Assembly: GCA_030431975.1 (NCBI GenBank)
Contig: JAUIHP010000021.1
Coordinates: forward strand, 58,004 to 122,003
Reading direction: 5' to 3'
DNA from: a bacterium
GTDB taxonomy: Bacteria > Eisenbacteria > RBG-16-71-46 > CAIMUX01
Length of the DNA: 64,000 nt
A program made the position numbers and the translations under genes. The notes under the pieces are model-generated. The model did not search any database. It was given only the letters and a program-made list of their open reading frames with translations, and was not told the DNA's origin. Positions 7,763 through 16,146 of the stretch are shown here, piece after piece. Within the stretch, counting starts at the first letter, position 1. The number at the start of each line of letters is the position of its first letter.

Positions 7763-8815
7763 TTAGCTGATCCGAGGCGGGTCCAAGCTTGTTTGAACCT
7801 TGAGTTCTCGCCGCACGCCGAAGGCGTTCTCGATGACAGCGCTTCCGCTTCCCTCTTCGACCTCACCGACGACCGCTGCATGCTCTCCATCAGGCCGCGC
7901 TTGCAGAATCTCCACCGCACGGTCGGCGTCACCCGGATCGACGACGGCAAGGAAACGACCTTCATTGGCCGCATAGAGCGGATCGAGACCCAGGATCTCA
8001 CCGGCCACCCGGACGTCTTCCCGAATAACCAAAGCCTCCGCAACCAAAAGGAGCTGCCGGTCCGAGGCGAGCGCCGTCTTTACCGCCGCGCCGGCGAGCC
8101 CACCGCGGCAGAGGCTACGGAGACATCGGACTTCGATCCCCGCCTTCCGCAACGCATCGATGGTAGGAAAGAGAAGGGCACAATCGCTCTCGATCGGGGT
8201 CGAGAACTCCAGACCGTCACGCGCAGCCATCACGGCGGTCCCGTGCCTTCCGATGTCTCCACTGACGAGGACCTTGTCACCGACCCGGATCTGGTCCGGT
8301 CCGATCGGCGGGTCGCCAACGATCACTCCAACCCCCGCTGTGCTGAGGAACAAACCGGGCTGGCCGTCCGAGTCGGCGCGTTTCTCCACGACCTTCGTGT
8401 CGGTCGTCACGATCGTGACCCCAGCCTCCAAAGCCGCCGCCTGGGCCGCACGGACGACATCCTGACGAGTCATGTCTGCCAGTCCTTCTTCCAGAATCAT
8501 GGACAGGCTGAGGTAGAGCGGGCGTGCTCCACACATAGCGAGGTCGTTGACGGTGCGGTAGACGGACAACTGGCCAATGTTTCCGCCGGGAAAGAAGAGC
8601 GGCTGGACGACGAAAGCGTTCGTCGTGACGGCCAGGTGGTTGGAAGGCGTTACAACGACAGCTCCGTCTCCAATGTCCTTGGACTGTTGCAGCGCGCGCC
8701 GGGAAGTTTCCAGACCATCGACCGGCAATGTCATATCGGCAGAGGTCCTCGGGTTCAGGCTCGAGGCCACACCAACCCCCTTTTCACCCAACCGTTTCGG
8801 ATCGAACATCTCCAT
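7763..8815 (-). CDS. HypE-like protein lacking the C-terminal cysteine
   Basis: The product matches HypE, the enzyme that dehydrates a carbamoyl thioester to a thiocyanate during [NiFe]-hydrogenase cofactor assembly: PLFFPGGNIGQ, TVNDLAMCGARPLYLS, ILEEGL, TDTKVVEK, GDIGRHGTAVMAARDGLEF, LCRGGLAG and LGLDPLYAANEGRFLAVV are in family order. HypE normally ends PRIC, and that Cys carries the carbamoyl group. Here the end is PPRIS, with an AGC codon just before TAA. The Gly-rich N-terminal motif is also absent. No hydrogenase or other hyp gene lies in the window. The start is uncertain: 8815 or 8809 fits HypE length, while 8734 has a weak upstream GAGG. It may be a repurposed AIR-synthase-fold protein. 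Confidence 0.75.
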   Translation of the reverse strand: MEMFDPKRLGEKGVGVASSLNPRTSADMTLPVDGLETSRRALQQSKDIGDGAVVVTPSNHLAVTTNAFVVQPLFFPGGNIGQLSVYRTVNDLAMCGARPLYLSLSMILEEGLADMTRQDVVRAAQAAALEAGVTIVTTDTKVVEKRADSDGQPGLFLSTAGVGVIVGDPPIGPDQIRVGDKVLVSGDIGRHGTAVMAARDGLEFSTPIESDCALLFPTIDALRKAGIEVRCLRSLCRGGLAGAAVKTALASDRQLLLVAEALVIREDVRVAGEILGLDPLYAANEGRFLAVVDPGDADRAVEILQARPDGEHAAVVGEVEEGSGSAVIENAFGVRRELKVQTSLDPPRIS

Positions 8816-8995
8816 CCTAAGACCGGATGACCCGACGGGATGTCGGGATTTCTGCGTACGCGCTCGTGCACCACCGGCAACGCGGCGGGACCGCAGGTTG
8901 GATCCCGACGCGCCGAAAATCCTTGATGCACGGTGCGTTCTCTTGAACGATAGCATCCAGGAGACACGCGACAGGCGTGTCGGAAGGAGTCGTTC

Positions 8996-9571
8996 ATGTC
9001 CAACGCTGATCCGGTTCGGCCATTTCCAAACCCCACAAAAGGAACGCGGTGGCCCTCCGTTCTCTGGGTGGTGGTTCTGTGTTTCGCCGTGTCCCTGGTT
9101 CTACCCGCTCCGACCATGGCCTCCAACAGCGCTCGACAGATCACGGTGATTCCGACCGGAGCGGATCGCGCCGAAAGTCTCCGCATCAACACGGGACAGA
9201 AAGCCACGCTCTCGGACGGTTCGTACAACACGGTCTATACGCAAAAGAACCCGCGTCCCGGATACCACTTCGTCCGCGTCCACCTGGACGTGGCGGTCGA
9301 GAACGCCTACTGGTCGGCAGAGGCGGAACGTTTCCGACTCGCCAACGCGGAAGATCCCAAAGGTCCGGGTCTCACTCCGGTCGACTGGTTTCGCGACAAC
9401 GGCCTTCTCGAGGAGAGGGCCGAGAGCATCATGATCCGCGACCTCGCCTCGCTCGAAGTGACCTTCGAAGTCGCCATCGGACAGGAGTCCGATCTCTCGC
9501 TGTGGGTTGGAGGCCTGTTCGTCGGCACGATGAGCGAGTTACTGGCCATTCGCCCCACACTCGGGGAGTAG
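8996..9571 (+). CDS. Secreted hypothetical protein
   Basis: The 191-residue protein has a hydrophobic segment at about residues 20-40 ending in TMAS, consistent with a signal peptide after a long, basic N-region. The mature part is beta-rich in appearance, with DFxR/YHFVRVHLDVAVEN and a closing hydrophobic stretch. It loosely resembles DUF4352-type extracellular Ig-like domains (a region stating that a value is non-constitutive and compared to a baseline), but I cannot confirm this. The ATG follows GGAAGGAGTCGTTC. It lies 36 bp before the L,D-transpeptidase gene in the same direction, so it may be transcribed with the cell-wall genes. Confidence 0.65.
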   Translation: MSNADPVRPFPNPTKGTRWPSVLWVVVLCFAVSLVLPAPTMASNSARQITVIPTGADRAESLRINTGQKATLSDGSYNTVYTQKNPRPGYHFVRVHLDVAVENAYWSAEAERFRLANAEDPKGPGLTPVDWFRDNGLLEERAESIMIRDLASLEVTFEVAIGQESDLSLWVGGLFVGTMSELLAIRPTLGE

Positions 9572-9607
9572 TAGAGTCCTCCCGCAGGAAAAACGTCGCG
9601 GCCACGC

Positions 9608-11467
9608 ATGGCTCCACAAGTGTGGATCCAAGGAAAGGATCGATTCTTGAAGCTGTACCGACGAATCGTGTTTGCCGGACTCCTCTCGGCCGGGCTCGGA
9701 ACGGGGCTCGGAACGGGACTCGGAACCGGGCTCGGACTCGGAGCCGGGTTCGAAACGCTTTCGGGAGTGTCGACCGCGATGGCCGAACCGGGAGCCTCCC
9801 CGTTCACGGAAGGCCTCGACGAAGCCATCCGGCGTCGCCTCGAAGGCTTCCCCCAAAGCGCCGCAGTTGGCGGACAGCGGCTCGAGGCGACCACTCTGAT
9901 TCCACGCTTCTACCGGAGCCGCGGTTTTCAGCCCGCATGGATCGGTGATGGATCGATCCGCCCTTTGGCGGACGACGTCATGGCGTTCGTCCTGGACCTC
10001 GACTCGCACGGGCTCCGCTCGTCGGACTACCACGCGGAGTATCTACAGACCCATCTGCCGACCGCGCGCGCCGTCCTGGCCGAGACGAGTCGAAACTCGC
10101 TAACCAGCCCCGACCCGGCCTCGCAAGCCGCCATTCCACGCCAACTGCTGGATCTCGAACTGACCCTGACCGACGCCTTCTTCACCGCGGCCGCGCACAT
10201 GCTTCGGGGCAAGACCAATCCCGAGAAACTGCACCCGGACTGGAAGGCCTCTCTTCGCACCCGGGATCTCGACACGACGCTGACCGAAGCGTTGGAGAGT
10301 GGAGACCTGCAGACACCGCTTCAGGAGATGATCCCGAACCACCCGGAGTATGCGCGTCTGCTCGAGGGGCTGCGCAGGTGGCGCGAACTGGAAGCCGAGC
10401 TGGACGGAGCGGATTGGGCCACCGTTTCGCAGGGACCGAAATTGGAGGAGGGAATGTCCGACGAGCGGGTTCCATTCCTTCGCAGCCGACTGCAAATGGA
10501 AGGACTCCTGCCTGGGCCGCTCGCGGAAACGGGCGAGGAACAGTCCTCGATCTACGATCCCGATCTTCGCGCGGCCGTCACCGAGTTTCAGGAACAGAAC
10601 GGACTCGACGCGGACGGGGTCATCGGCCCGGCGACGCTGCGCGCGCTCAACCGCGGTGTTCGTCAGTCTCTGGACGACATCCGCGTCAACCTCGAGCGGT
10701 GGCGATGGCTTCCGGACGGTTTCAAACCTCGACACATACGCGTCAACATCGCGGCATTCGAGGTTCAGGTCTTCGAGGCCGGTCGCAAGGTGCGAACCCA
10801 TCCCTGCATCGTCGGTAAGACCGGACGAAAGTCCCCGGTCTTTACCGGTGAGATGACCTATCTCGTCCTGAACCCGATGTGGGTCGTGACCCGGAACATC
10901 GCGGTCAACGACAAGCTTCCTCTGATCCGCAAGGACCCCGGTTACCTGGCCAAGAATGACTACGAGCTGTTCTCCGGTTGGGGCGCGGACGCAAAACCGA
11001 TCGATCCGTACAGCGTTTCGTGGGCTTCCATCAATGCCCAGAACTTTCCCTACTGGCTACGACAGAAGAGCGGGACCAAGAACGCTCTGGGCCGGGTCAA
11101 GTTCATGTTTCCGAATGACCACAACGTCTACCTGCACGACACGCCTTCCCGCGAACTCTTCGCCAAGGCGGACCGAACCTTCAGTTCGGGATGCATCCGC
11201 GTCAAGGACCCGCTCGACCTGGCCGAGTTCCTTCTGAGCCCGGATCCCAAATGGACCCGCCAGCGGATCGACGAAGTCGTGGCCGGCGGAAAGGAGACGA
11301 CCGTAACGTTGCCGGCCTCCATTCCCGTCCATCTGCTCTACTTCACCGTTTGGGCTGAGGAAGGCGGGCAGACTCGTTTTCGGCGTGACGTCTACGATCG
11401 GGATCCACCGGTCCTGGCTGCGCTCGACGCACGACCGGGAAGTCCCACGTCGGGAAGTCGGCAATGA
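9608..11467 (+). CDS. L,D-transpeptidase with peptidoglycan-binding domain (YcbB/LdtD type)
   Basis: The 619-residue enzyme should form 3-3 cross-links in periplasmic peptidoglycan. A signal sequence lies near the N-terminus, followed by a YcbB-type scaffold region (about 70-300), a PG_binding_1 domain (about 315-350, EFQEQNGLDADGVIGPATL) and a YkuD catalytic domain (about 377-560) with HDTPS and the SSGCIR nucleophile motif, Cys near residue 527. The length and order match the YcbB group. The signal peptide core is built of LG-TG repeats from a 12-bp tandem repeat. The start may instead be a TTG near 9647, directly before the LKLYRRIVFAG signal segment. Its stop overlaps the next gene by ATGA. 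Confidence 0.88.
   Translation: MAPQVWIQGKDRFLKLYRRIVFAGLLSAGLGTGLGTGLGTGLGLGAGFETLSGVSTAMAEPGASPFTEGLDEAIRRRLEGFPQSAAVGGQRLEATTLIPRFYRSRGFQPAWIGDGSIRPLADDVMAFVLDLDSHGLRSSDYHAEYLQTHLPTARAVLAETSRNSLTSPDPASQAAIPRQLLDLELTLTDAFFTAAAHMLRGKTNPEKLHPDWKASLRTRDLDTTLTEALESGDLQTPLQEMIPNHPEYARLLEGLRRWRELEAELDGADWATVSQGPKLEEGMSDERVPFLRSRLQMEGLLPGPLAETGEEQSSIYDPDLRAAVTEFQEQNGLDADGVIGPATLRALNRGVRQSLDDIRVNLERWRWLPDGFKPRHIRVNIAAFEVQVFEAGRKVRTHPCIVGKTGRKSPVFTGEMTYLVLNPMWVVTRNIAVNDKLPLIRKDPGYLAKNDYELFSGWGADAKPIDPYSVSWASINAQNFPYWLRQKSGTKNALGRVKFMFPNDHNVYLHDTPSRELFAKADRTFSSGCIRVKDPLDLAEFLLSPDPKWTRQRIDEVVAGGKETTVTLPASIPVHLLYFTVWAEEGGQTRFRRDVYDRDPPVLAALDARPGSPTSGSRQ
9692..9748 (+). repeat. 12-bp tandem repeat inside a signal-peptide core
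   Basis: Four full units plus a partial one of a GGGCTCGGAACG-like 12-mer encode the repeated residues LGTG in the hydrophobic region of the transpeptidase signal sequence. The first two units are identical. Because the unit is a multiple of three, copy-number change would lengthen or shorten the signal peptide without shifting frame. Confidence 0.85.
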
Positions 11468-12411
11468 AGCTTCTACTGCGCGCGGTTTGGATGGCCGTGT
11501 TTCTTTCGTTTCCGGCGAGCATCGTCCTCGGCTTCGACGCAGGTCAGGCCGGGTTCGAAGTTCGCTGTGGTGACGTGCAAACTTCACTGAGACTGCTGTC
11601 GATTCCGGTGCAACCAGGCGAACGGGTCGAGGTGCGGATCGCAGAACGGGGAGCGTCAAAGCTCGCGGACTTCACGGCAACGACAACCGGTGGGACCCTG
11701 ACACGACGAGCCTCGGCATGGACGTGGCAGGCGCCGCAGGAGAGCGGCTTCGCCCGTACGACCATCTTTGAACCGACCAGGACGGACTCGATCGTCATCC
11801 AGTGGATGATCACCGAACCGATCGATCCCAACTCCGAGTACCTGGGGCGCTACCGAATCGGCACGTACCCGAGTTCCCCGCTTCGAGGTCTCAGCTCGTA
11901 CAAGAACCCGCGCGGTTTGATTCGCGTTGAAAAGGAAGACGTCGACCTTCAGATCTCGCCCCACTTCAAACTGGGTCAGTTTCTCTGCAAGCAGGAGGGG
12001 GGCTTTCCCAAGTACGTGCTGGTTCGTCCGCGACTGCTCATGAAGCTCGAGCGGATTCTGGACATGTTGAACGGACGCGGAATCAACGTCCCGACTCTCG
12101 TCGTCATGAGCGGGTATCGCACGCCTTTCTACAATCAAGCCATCGGCAACGTGAAGTACTCCCGTCATGTCTTCGGGGATGCGGCCGACGTCTACGTCGA
12201 CGTCTCACCGGTCGACGGCAACATGGATGACCTGAACGGCGACGGAAAAGTCGATCGAAAGGACTCCGAAACCCTGGCCGCCTGGATCGAGGAACTGACA
12301 CCGCAACCGTTCTGGCAACGAATGGTTGGGGGCTTGGGAATCTACAAGGCAAATGCAGCCCACGGTCCCTTCGTTCACGTCGACACACGCGGAAGCCGGG
12401 CCCGTTGGTAG
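11464..12411 (+). CDS. Secreted M15-type (DUF882-like) murein peptidase
   Basis: The 315-residue protein has an N-terminal signal peptide and a C-terminal zinc peptidase domain of the Peptidase_M15_3/DUF882 class. Metal ligands are visible in SRHVFGDAADVYVD (His near residue 232 and the following Asp) and in the final HVDTRG (His near 304), with MSGYRTPFYN typical of the fold. An insert around residues 250-270 (DLNGDGKVDRKD) looks like a Ca-binding dockerin or EF-hand loop. The protein should cleave peptide cross-bridges or hydrolyse D-amino-acid-containing peptides in the periplasm. Its ATG overlaps the TGA of the L,D-transpeptidase gene, so the cross-linking and cleaving enzymes are translationally coupled. 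Confidence 0.82.
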   Translation: MKLLLRAVWMAVFLSFPASIVLGFDAGQAGFEVRCGDVQTSLRLLSIPVQPGERVEVRIAERGASKLADFTATTTGGTLTRRASAWTWQAPQESGFARTTIFEPTRTDSIVIQWMITEPIDPNSEYLGRYRIGTYPSSPLRGLSSYKNPRGLIRVEKEDVDLQISPHFKLGQFLCKQEGGFPKYVLVRPRLLMKLERILDMLNGRGINVPTLVVMSGYRTPFYNQAIGNVKYSRHVFGDAADVYVDVSPVDGNMDDLNGDGKVDRKDSETLAAWIEELTPQPFWQRMVGGLGIYKANAAHGPFVHVDTRGSRARW

Positions 12412-12417
12412 TGGCAG

Positions 12418-13317
12418 TCAACGTTTCCGAGTGCTTCCGAAGTAGATCGCAGCCAAAGCCAAAGCCGCCCCGATCGATTCCAACGGCCCTGTCGGACGAC
12501 CGAACAGGACGATGTCCCAAACGAAGGACAAGGTCGGCTGCACCAGGAGCAGCAGCCCGGCGCGCGACGTCGGAATGCGGGGCAGTCCGACACTGATGAG
12601 AATCCACCCGATGGCCTGGCAGAGAACACCGTAACTGGACATCGCAACCCAGGCGCGGGGGGTCTCGAGCACGAACGCACCCGCGTCGCCTCCATCGGCG
12701 AAGAAGAGCGCCGTCAGGGAAAGGGCCGTCGCCATCGAGATGTAAAGAAGGCTGACTGCAGGATCCAGGCGTCGACTCCCCCACTTCGGATCCTGCGACC
12801 GCTGGAAGAGGATGACGTAGGTCGCGTACGAGATCGCCGTCAGCATCCCCATTCCGATTCCGGCGCGGTAGCTGGACGGAAGAGAGGACCAGTCAATTCC
12901 GATGAGCAGAGCCAGCCCGGTCAGCGCAGCCGGAATGGAAACCAGGTAGCGCCAACCCGGCCGTTCCCGATATACGACAATTCCAAAGGCTGCGAGGAAA
13001 AAGACCTGGAAGTTGCCCAGGATGGTGGCGAGTCCCGGACCGACGAGATGAATGGCCCGATGCCAGAAAGCCAGATCTGCAGCAAAGACAACGCCGCAAG
13101 CGACTGCAAAACCGAGAGGTAACCAGCCACGAACCAGCGGCAGCCGTCGAGCCAGGACGTAGACGGCCAACGCCGCCGCACCGAAAGCCGTTCGATAGAT
13201 TCCGGCCAGGTCCGGATCGATCTGAGCCCAGCGGACGAAGACCGGAGAGAAGCTGATCAGAACCGCTCCGAGCAGAACCTGAAGCGTTCCCCGCCGGCTG
13301 GGATCACCAAATGACAT
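12418..13317 (-). CDS. EamA/DMT-superfamily transporter
   Basis: This 299-residue protein has about ten hydrophobic segments in two EamA halves, the architecture of drug/metabolite transporters that export amino acids or other small metabolites. Typical features include the early SPVFVRWAQ segment after TM1 and the second-half LCQAIGWILISVGLPRIPTSRAGLLLLVQP region. It belongs in the inner membrane. It is transcribed towards the peptidase gene ending at 12411 and divergently from the Kelch gene at 13464. Substrate cannot be inferred. Confidence 0.85.
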   Translation of the reverse strand: MSFGDPSRRGTLQVLLGAVLISFSPVFVRWAQIDPDLAGIYRTAFGAAALAVYVLARRLPLVRGWLPLGFAVACGVVFAADLAFWHRAIHLVGPGLATILGNFQVFFLAAFGIVVYRERPGWRYLVSIPAALTGLALLIGIDWSSLPSSYRAGIGMGMLTAISYATYVILFQRSQDPKWGSRRLDPAVSLLYISMATALSLTALFFADGGDAGAFVLETPRAWVAMSSYGVLCQAIGWILISVGLPRIPTSRAGLLLLVQPTLSFVWDIVLFGRPTGPLESIGAALALAAIYFGSTRKR

Positions 13318-13463
13318 TGAGGCAACATATCACGTAAACTCACGGAAGAGTCACGGGGGGATCATCTCCTCTGCTCCGAGAGAACCGCATCTCTCGACGG
13401 AAGCCTGAAGTTTCGACCACTCGATCCGGGCCCGCCTGGATACGAAACAGGGGACTCAATCAC

Positions 13464-14711
13464 ATGAAAAACTTCTCCGTCCCGCGGACGGCGAGCCTCG
13501 CCGCCGCGGTTTTTGCTTTGACCTCGATCGGACCCGTCGTTTTCGACGATGCCGCCCAGGCTCAGGAATGGACGGCCAAGGCGGCGATGCCCGGCCCCGG
13601 CCGGCACCACCCGGTCAACTTCGTTCTCGACGGCAAGGGATATGTCGTCACCGGCTCGACCTCGTCGGCCAATGCTACCGATGACTTCTACGAGTACGAC
13701 CCGGTCACCGACGCGTGGACCGTCCTTCCCGACTTTCCGGGCCCGGACCGCGGCTACTCCTACGGCGGCACCTACAACGGAAAAGGCTACCTCGGCTTCG
13801 GTCTGGGCTCGAGCTACCTGCGTGACCTCTGGGAGTACGACCCGAACACGCAAACCTGGACCGAACTGGCCAGCTGCCCCGGTACCGCGCGCGTCCACCC
13901 TGCCTTCGTCATCACGGATGACGGCAAGATCTATGTGGGAATGGGCAACTCCTCGGCCAACTACCGCGACTGGTGGGTCTACGACATCGACACCGACGCT
14001 TGGACGGCGCTCGCCTTCCTTCCGGGACCAGCCCGTCACCATCCCTTCTACTTCAACATCGGCGACATCCCCTACGTCGGTTTCGGTCACGGAGCGAGCA
14101 TCTACCGCGACTTCTATCGCTACAACCCGGGCGATGACACCTGGACGCGGATGACCGACTTCCCAGAGCAGGGTCGCGTTGCCGGACAGCAGTTCAGCCA
14201 CCAAGGGTACGGCTATGTTCTCAGCGGCGATAACCAGCAGCACGGTTTCTTCCCTTCCGGTGAGTTCTGGCGCTGGGACCCGAGCGACGACAGCTGGTCG
14301 GAGCTGACCCATCATCCGGGCTCCTCCCGCTGGGCACCGGGCTCGTTCGTCATCGACAACGTCGTCTACATGATGGGCGGTCTCAGCAACGTTCAGCTCG
14401 AGACCAGCATGTGGAGCTTTCCGCTGCTCGACCCGGCCGACGCCGACACCCCGACTCTGAATCTGAATCCTTCCTTCACGGTTTTCCCGAATCCGGTGTT
14501 GGGACGTAGCCTTCAGGTCTACGATCCGAATCAGGACTTCGGGAACGGACCGATACTGCTGCTGAGTGCCAGTGGCCGCGAAGTCGCCCGTATCGACGGC
14601 ACGGCGCAGGACATTCAGCTTCCGTCCGAGCTCACGGCCGGACAGTACTTCCTGTCCATTCCGACCAAGGACGGTCAGATGGAGACCCGCTCCATCACCG
14701 TGCTCCGATAG
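13464..14711 (+). CDS. Secreted Kelch-repeat protein with sorting domain
   Basis: The 415-residue protein has a signal peptide ending near AQAQ. About five to six Kelch units follow, each with a double-Gly-like element and a YEYDPVTDAWT/WEYDPNTQTWT type strand, forming a beta-propeller. The last ~85 residues (from FTVFPNPV) are a type-IX-like sorting domain, with LLSASGREVAR, GQYFLSI and a terminal SITVLR. It is probably surface-exposed; ligand unknown. A strong rho-independent terminator follows 38 bp after the stop. Confidence 0.82.
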   Translation: MKNFSVPRTASLAAAVFALTSIGPVVFDDAAQAQEWTAKAAMPGPGRHHPVNFVLDGKGYVVTGSTSSANATDDFYEYDPVTDAWTVLPDFPGPDRGYSYGGTYNGKGYLGFGLGSSYLRDLWEYDPNTQTWTELASCPGTARVHPAFVITDDGKIYVGMGNSSANYRDWWVYDIDTDAWTALAFLPGPARHHPFYFNIGDIPYVGFGHGASIYRDFYRYNPGDDTWTRMTDFPEQGRVAGQQFSHQGYGYVLSGDNQQHGFFPSGEFWRWDPSDDSWSELTHHPGSSRWAPGSFVIDNVVYMMGGLSNVQLETSMWSFPLLDPADADTPTLNLNPSFTVFPNPVLGRSLQVYDPNQDFGNGPILLLSASGREVARIDGTAQDIQLPSELTAGQYFLSIPTKDGQMETRSITVLR

Positions 14712-14748
14712 GACTGTTGATCCCGCGGTTCTCGCGAACGAACTTCGA

Positions 14749-14788
14749 ACGGACGCCGAAATCTCCCAAGGTTTCGGCGTCCGTCTTT
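14749..14788 (+). terminator. Rho-independent terminator after the Kelch gene
   Basis: A perfect 13-bp stem (ACGGACGCCGAAA with TTTCGGCGTCCGT) encloses a 10-nt loop and is followed by CTTTT. It lies between the Kelch gene stop at 14711 and the lipoprotein start at 14800, which argues against a longer reading of the latter gene through this site. Confidence 0.9.
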
Positions 14789-14799
14789 TGGATGGACCG

Positions 14800-16146
14800 A
14801 TGAGTAATCCTTTCGAATCCGCGCGCTACTCTGTCTTTCTCGCCTTCGCCGTCGTCATCGCCGCCGTCATGGCCACGGGCTGCGGAGACGACGACACCAC
14901 CAGTCCGTCTGATCCCCCGACATCGGATCCTGTCGCCTATCCCGCGACGCCCGACAGTCTCGTCGCCGTCTTCGTCGAGGCGTACAACGCCCGCGACGTG
15001 GACGCTCTCGATTCCGTTCTCGTCGCGGACTTCACCTTCCGCTTCGGGACCGGCGAAACCATGGCCTTCGGCGTTTGCGAGACTTGGGGAAAGGAAGATG
15101 AACTGATCTCGGCGCAGCGCCTCTTCGAAGGAGCCGACGGTTTGTGGCCGGACGGGTCGACACATCCCGCCGCATCGACCAGCCCGTTCAGTGCCGCGCT
15201 GACTCCGAGCGAGGGTTCGGAATGGACGGAGACCGAAAACGGAATGTCCCGCCGGTTCGACGCATCCATGTTCGTCAACCTGGTCGACTTCGACATCCAT
15301 TTCGTCGGCGGCCGTCAAGAACTGGTCGTCGTCGACATGTCGACCATCGGGGCGCCGGACGGCCGTCCCGCCACGGGTTACGGACTACTCCAATGGGACG
15401 ACCTCGGCATGGCCGGGCGGACAGAGCCGGCCCACGCCCGGCACCTTTCCACCTGGGGATACATCAAAGCGGTGTTTCGCGATCCACCCGAGCGAATCGT
15501 CGAAGAGTTCCTCGCCGAGGACTTCGAAGAAACAACCCTCGAGGAATGGAACACCTGGGCGGCCGCCGGCACCTCGGACAACGAAGTCGGACCCGGCTTC
15601 GATCTGACGACGAAAGGCGAAGACTTCGCGCGCGAAGACTTGGCCGGTCTGTGCCTGCGCCACGAAAGTCCGGCCGGCCGCACGCTCTTTGCCGAACGCA
15701 GCGTCCCCGCCGTCAGCGGAAACCGCTTTCGCTTCCGTTGTGATGTCCGTCCCTTCGTGGAAGGCGGCGCGGAGAACGCATTCTTCGTAACCTGGGGAGA
15801 GCAAAGCTCTCGCGCGGGCGAGACCGGAACGTTTCTCTCGGCAGTTCAGTTCTCTGCCGACGGGAATCTGACCGCTCGCGGGAGTGACGCGATCGCTCTC
15901 GGCACCTACACCCCTGGGGAATGGTGCCAGGTCGTCTTCACCGTCGACCTCGAACTCGACATCTTCGACCTCGAGATCACCGGGCCCGCCGTTGCCTTTC
16001 CGGTCTCCATCGGTGGACTCCCCCTCCGGCAGACTGCGGAGAAAATCGGATTCGTCGAGTTCTTCGACAACGGCCCGGGCGTCCCGAATGCCCATGCCGT
16101 CGACAACGTACGCGTCTGGACGGAGACTCTCGTCAGCTGTCCTTAG
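14800..16146 (+). CDS. Lipoprotein with SnoaL-like and LamG-like regions
   Basis: The 448-residue protein starts with a lipoprotein signal peptide (hydrophobic run, then VMATGC with the Cys near residue 27), followed by an Asp/Thr/Ser-rich linker. Residues ~45-200 begin with DSLVAVFVEAYNARDVDALDSVL, typical of NTF2/SnoaL-like folds. The C-terminal ~190 residues begin with FLAEDFEE and resemble a concanavalin/LamG-like sandwich (GEWCQVVFTVDLELDIFDLEI, DNVRVW at the end). Both domain calls are tentative. I chose the ATG at 14800 because the upstream frame runs back through the terminator and the Kelch gene. Its 3' end overlaps the convergent CHAT gene by 14 bp. Confidence 0.7.
   Translation: MSNPFESARYSVFLAFAVVIAAVMATGCGDDDTTSPSDPPTSDPVAYPATPDSLVAVFVEAYNARDVDALDSVLVADFTFRFGTGETMAFGVCETWGKEDELISAQRLFEGADGLWPDGSTHPAASTSPFSAALTPSEGSEWTETENGMSRRFDASMFVNLVDFDIHFVGGRQELVVVDMSTIGAPDGRPATGYGLLQWDDLGMAGRTEPAHARHLSTWGYIKAVFRDPPERIVEEFLAEDFEETTLEEWNTWAAAGTSDNEVGPGFDLTTKGEDFAREDLAGLCLRHESPAGRTLFAERSVPAVSGNRFRFRCDVRPFVEGGAENAFFVTWGEQSSRAGETGTFLSAVQFSADGNLTARGSDAIALGTYTPGEWCQVVFTVDLELDIFDLEITGPAVAFPVSIGGLPLRQTAEKIGFVEFFDNGPGVPNAHAVDNVRVWTETLVSCP

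Noticed and set aside
13362..14315. Long minus-strand ORF over the Kelch gene
   Set aside because: It is the antisense shadow of repetitive Kelch DNA; composition is Val/Gly/Arg-rich and there is no start signal.
14566..14799. Upstream extension of the lipoprotein gene into the Kelch gene
   Set aside because: It would read through a strong terminator; the lipobox signal starts at 14800.
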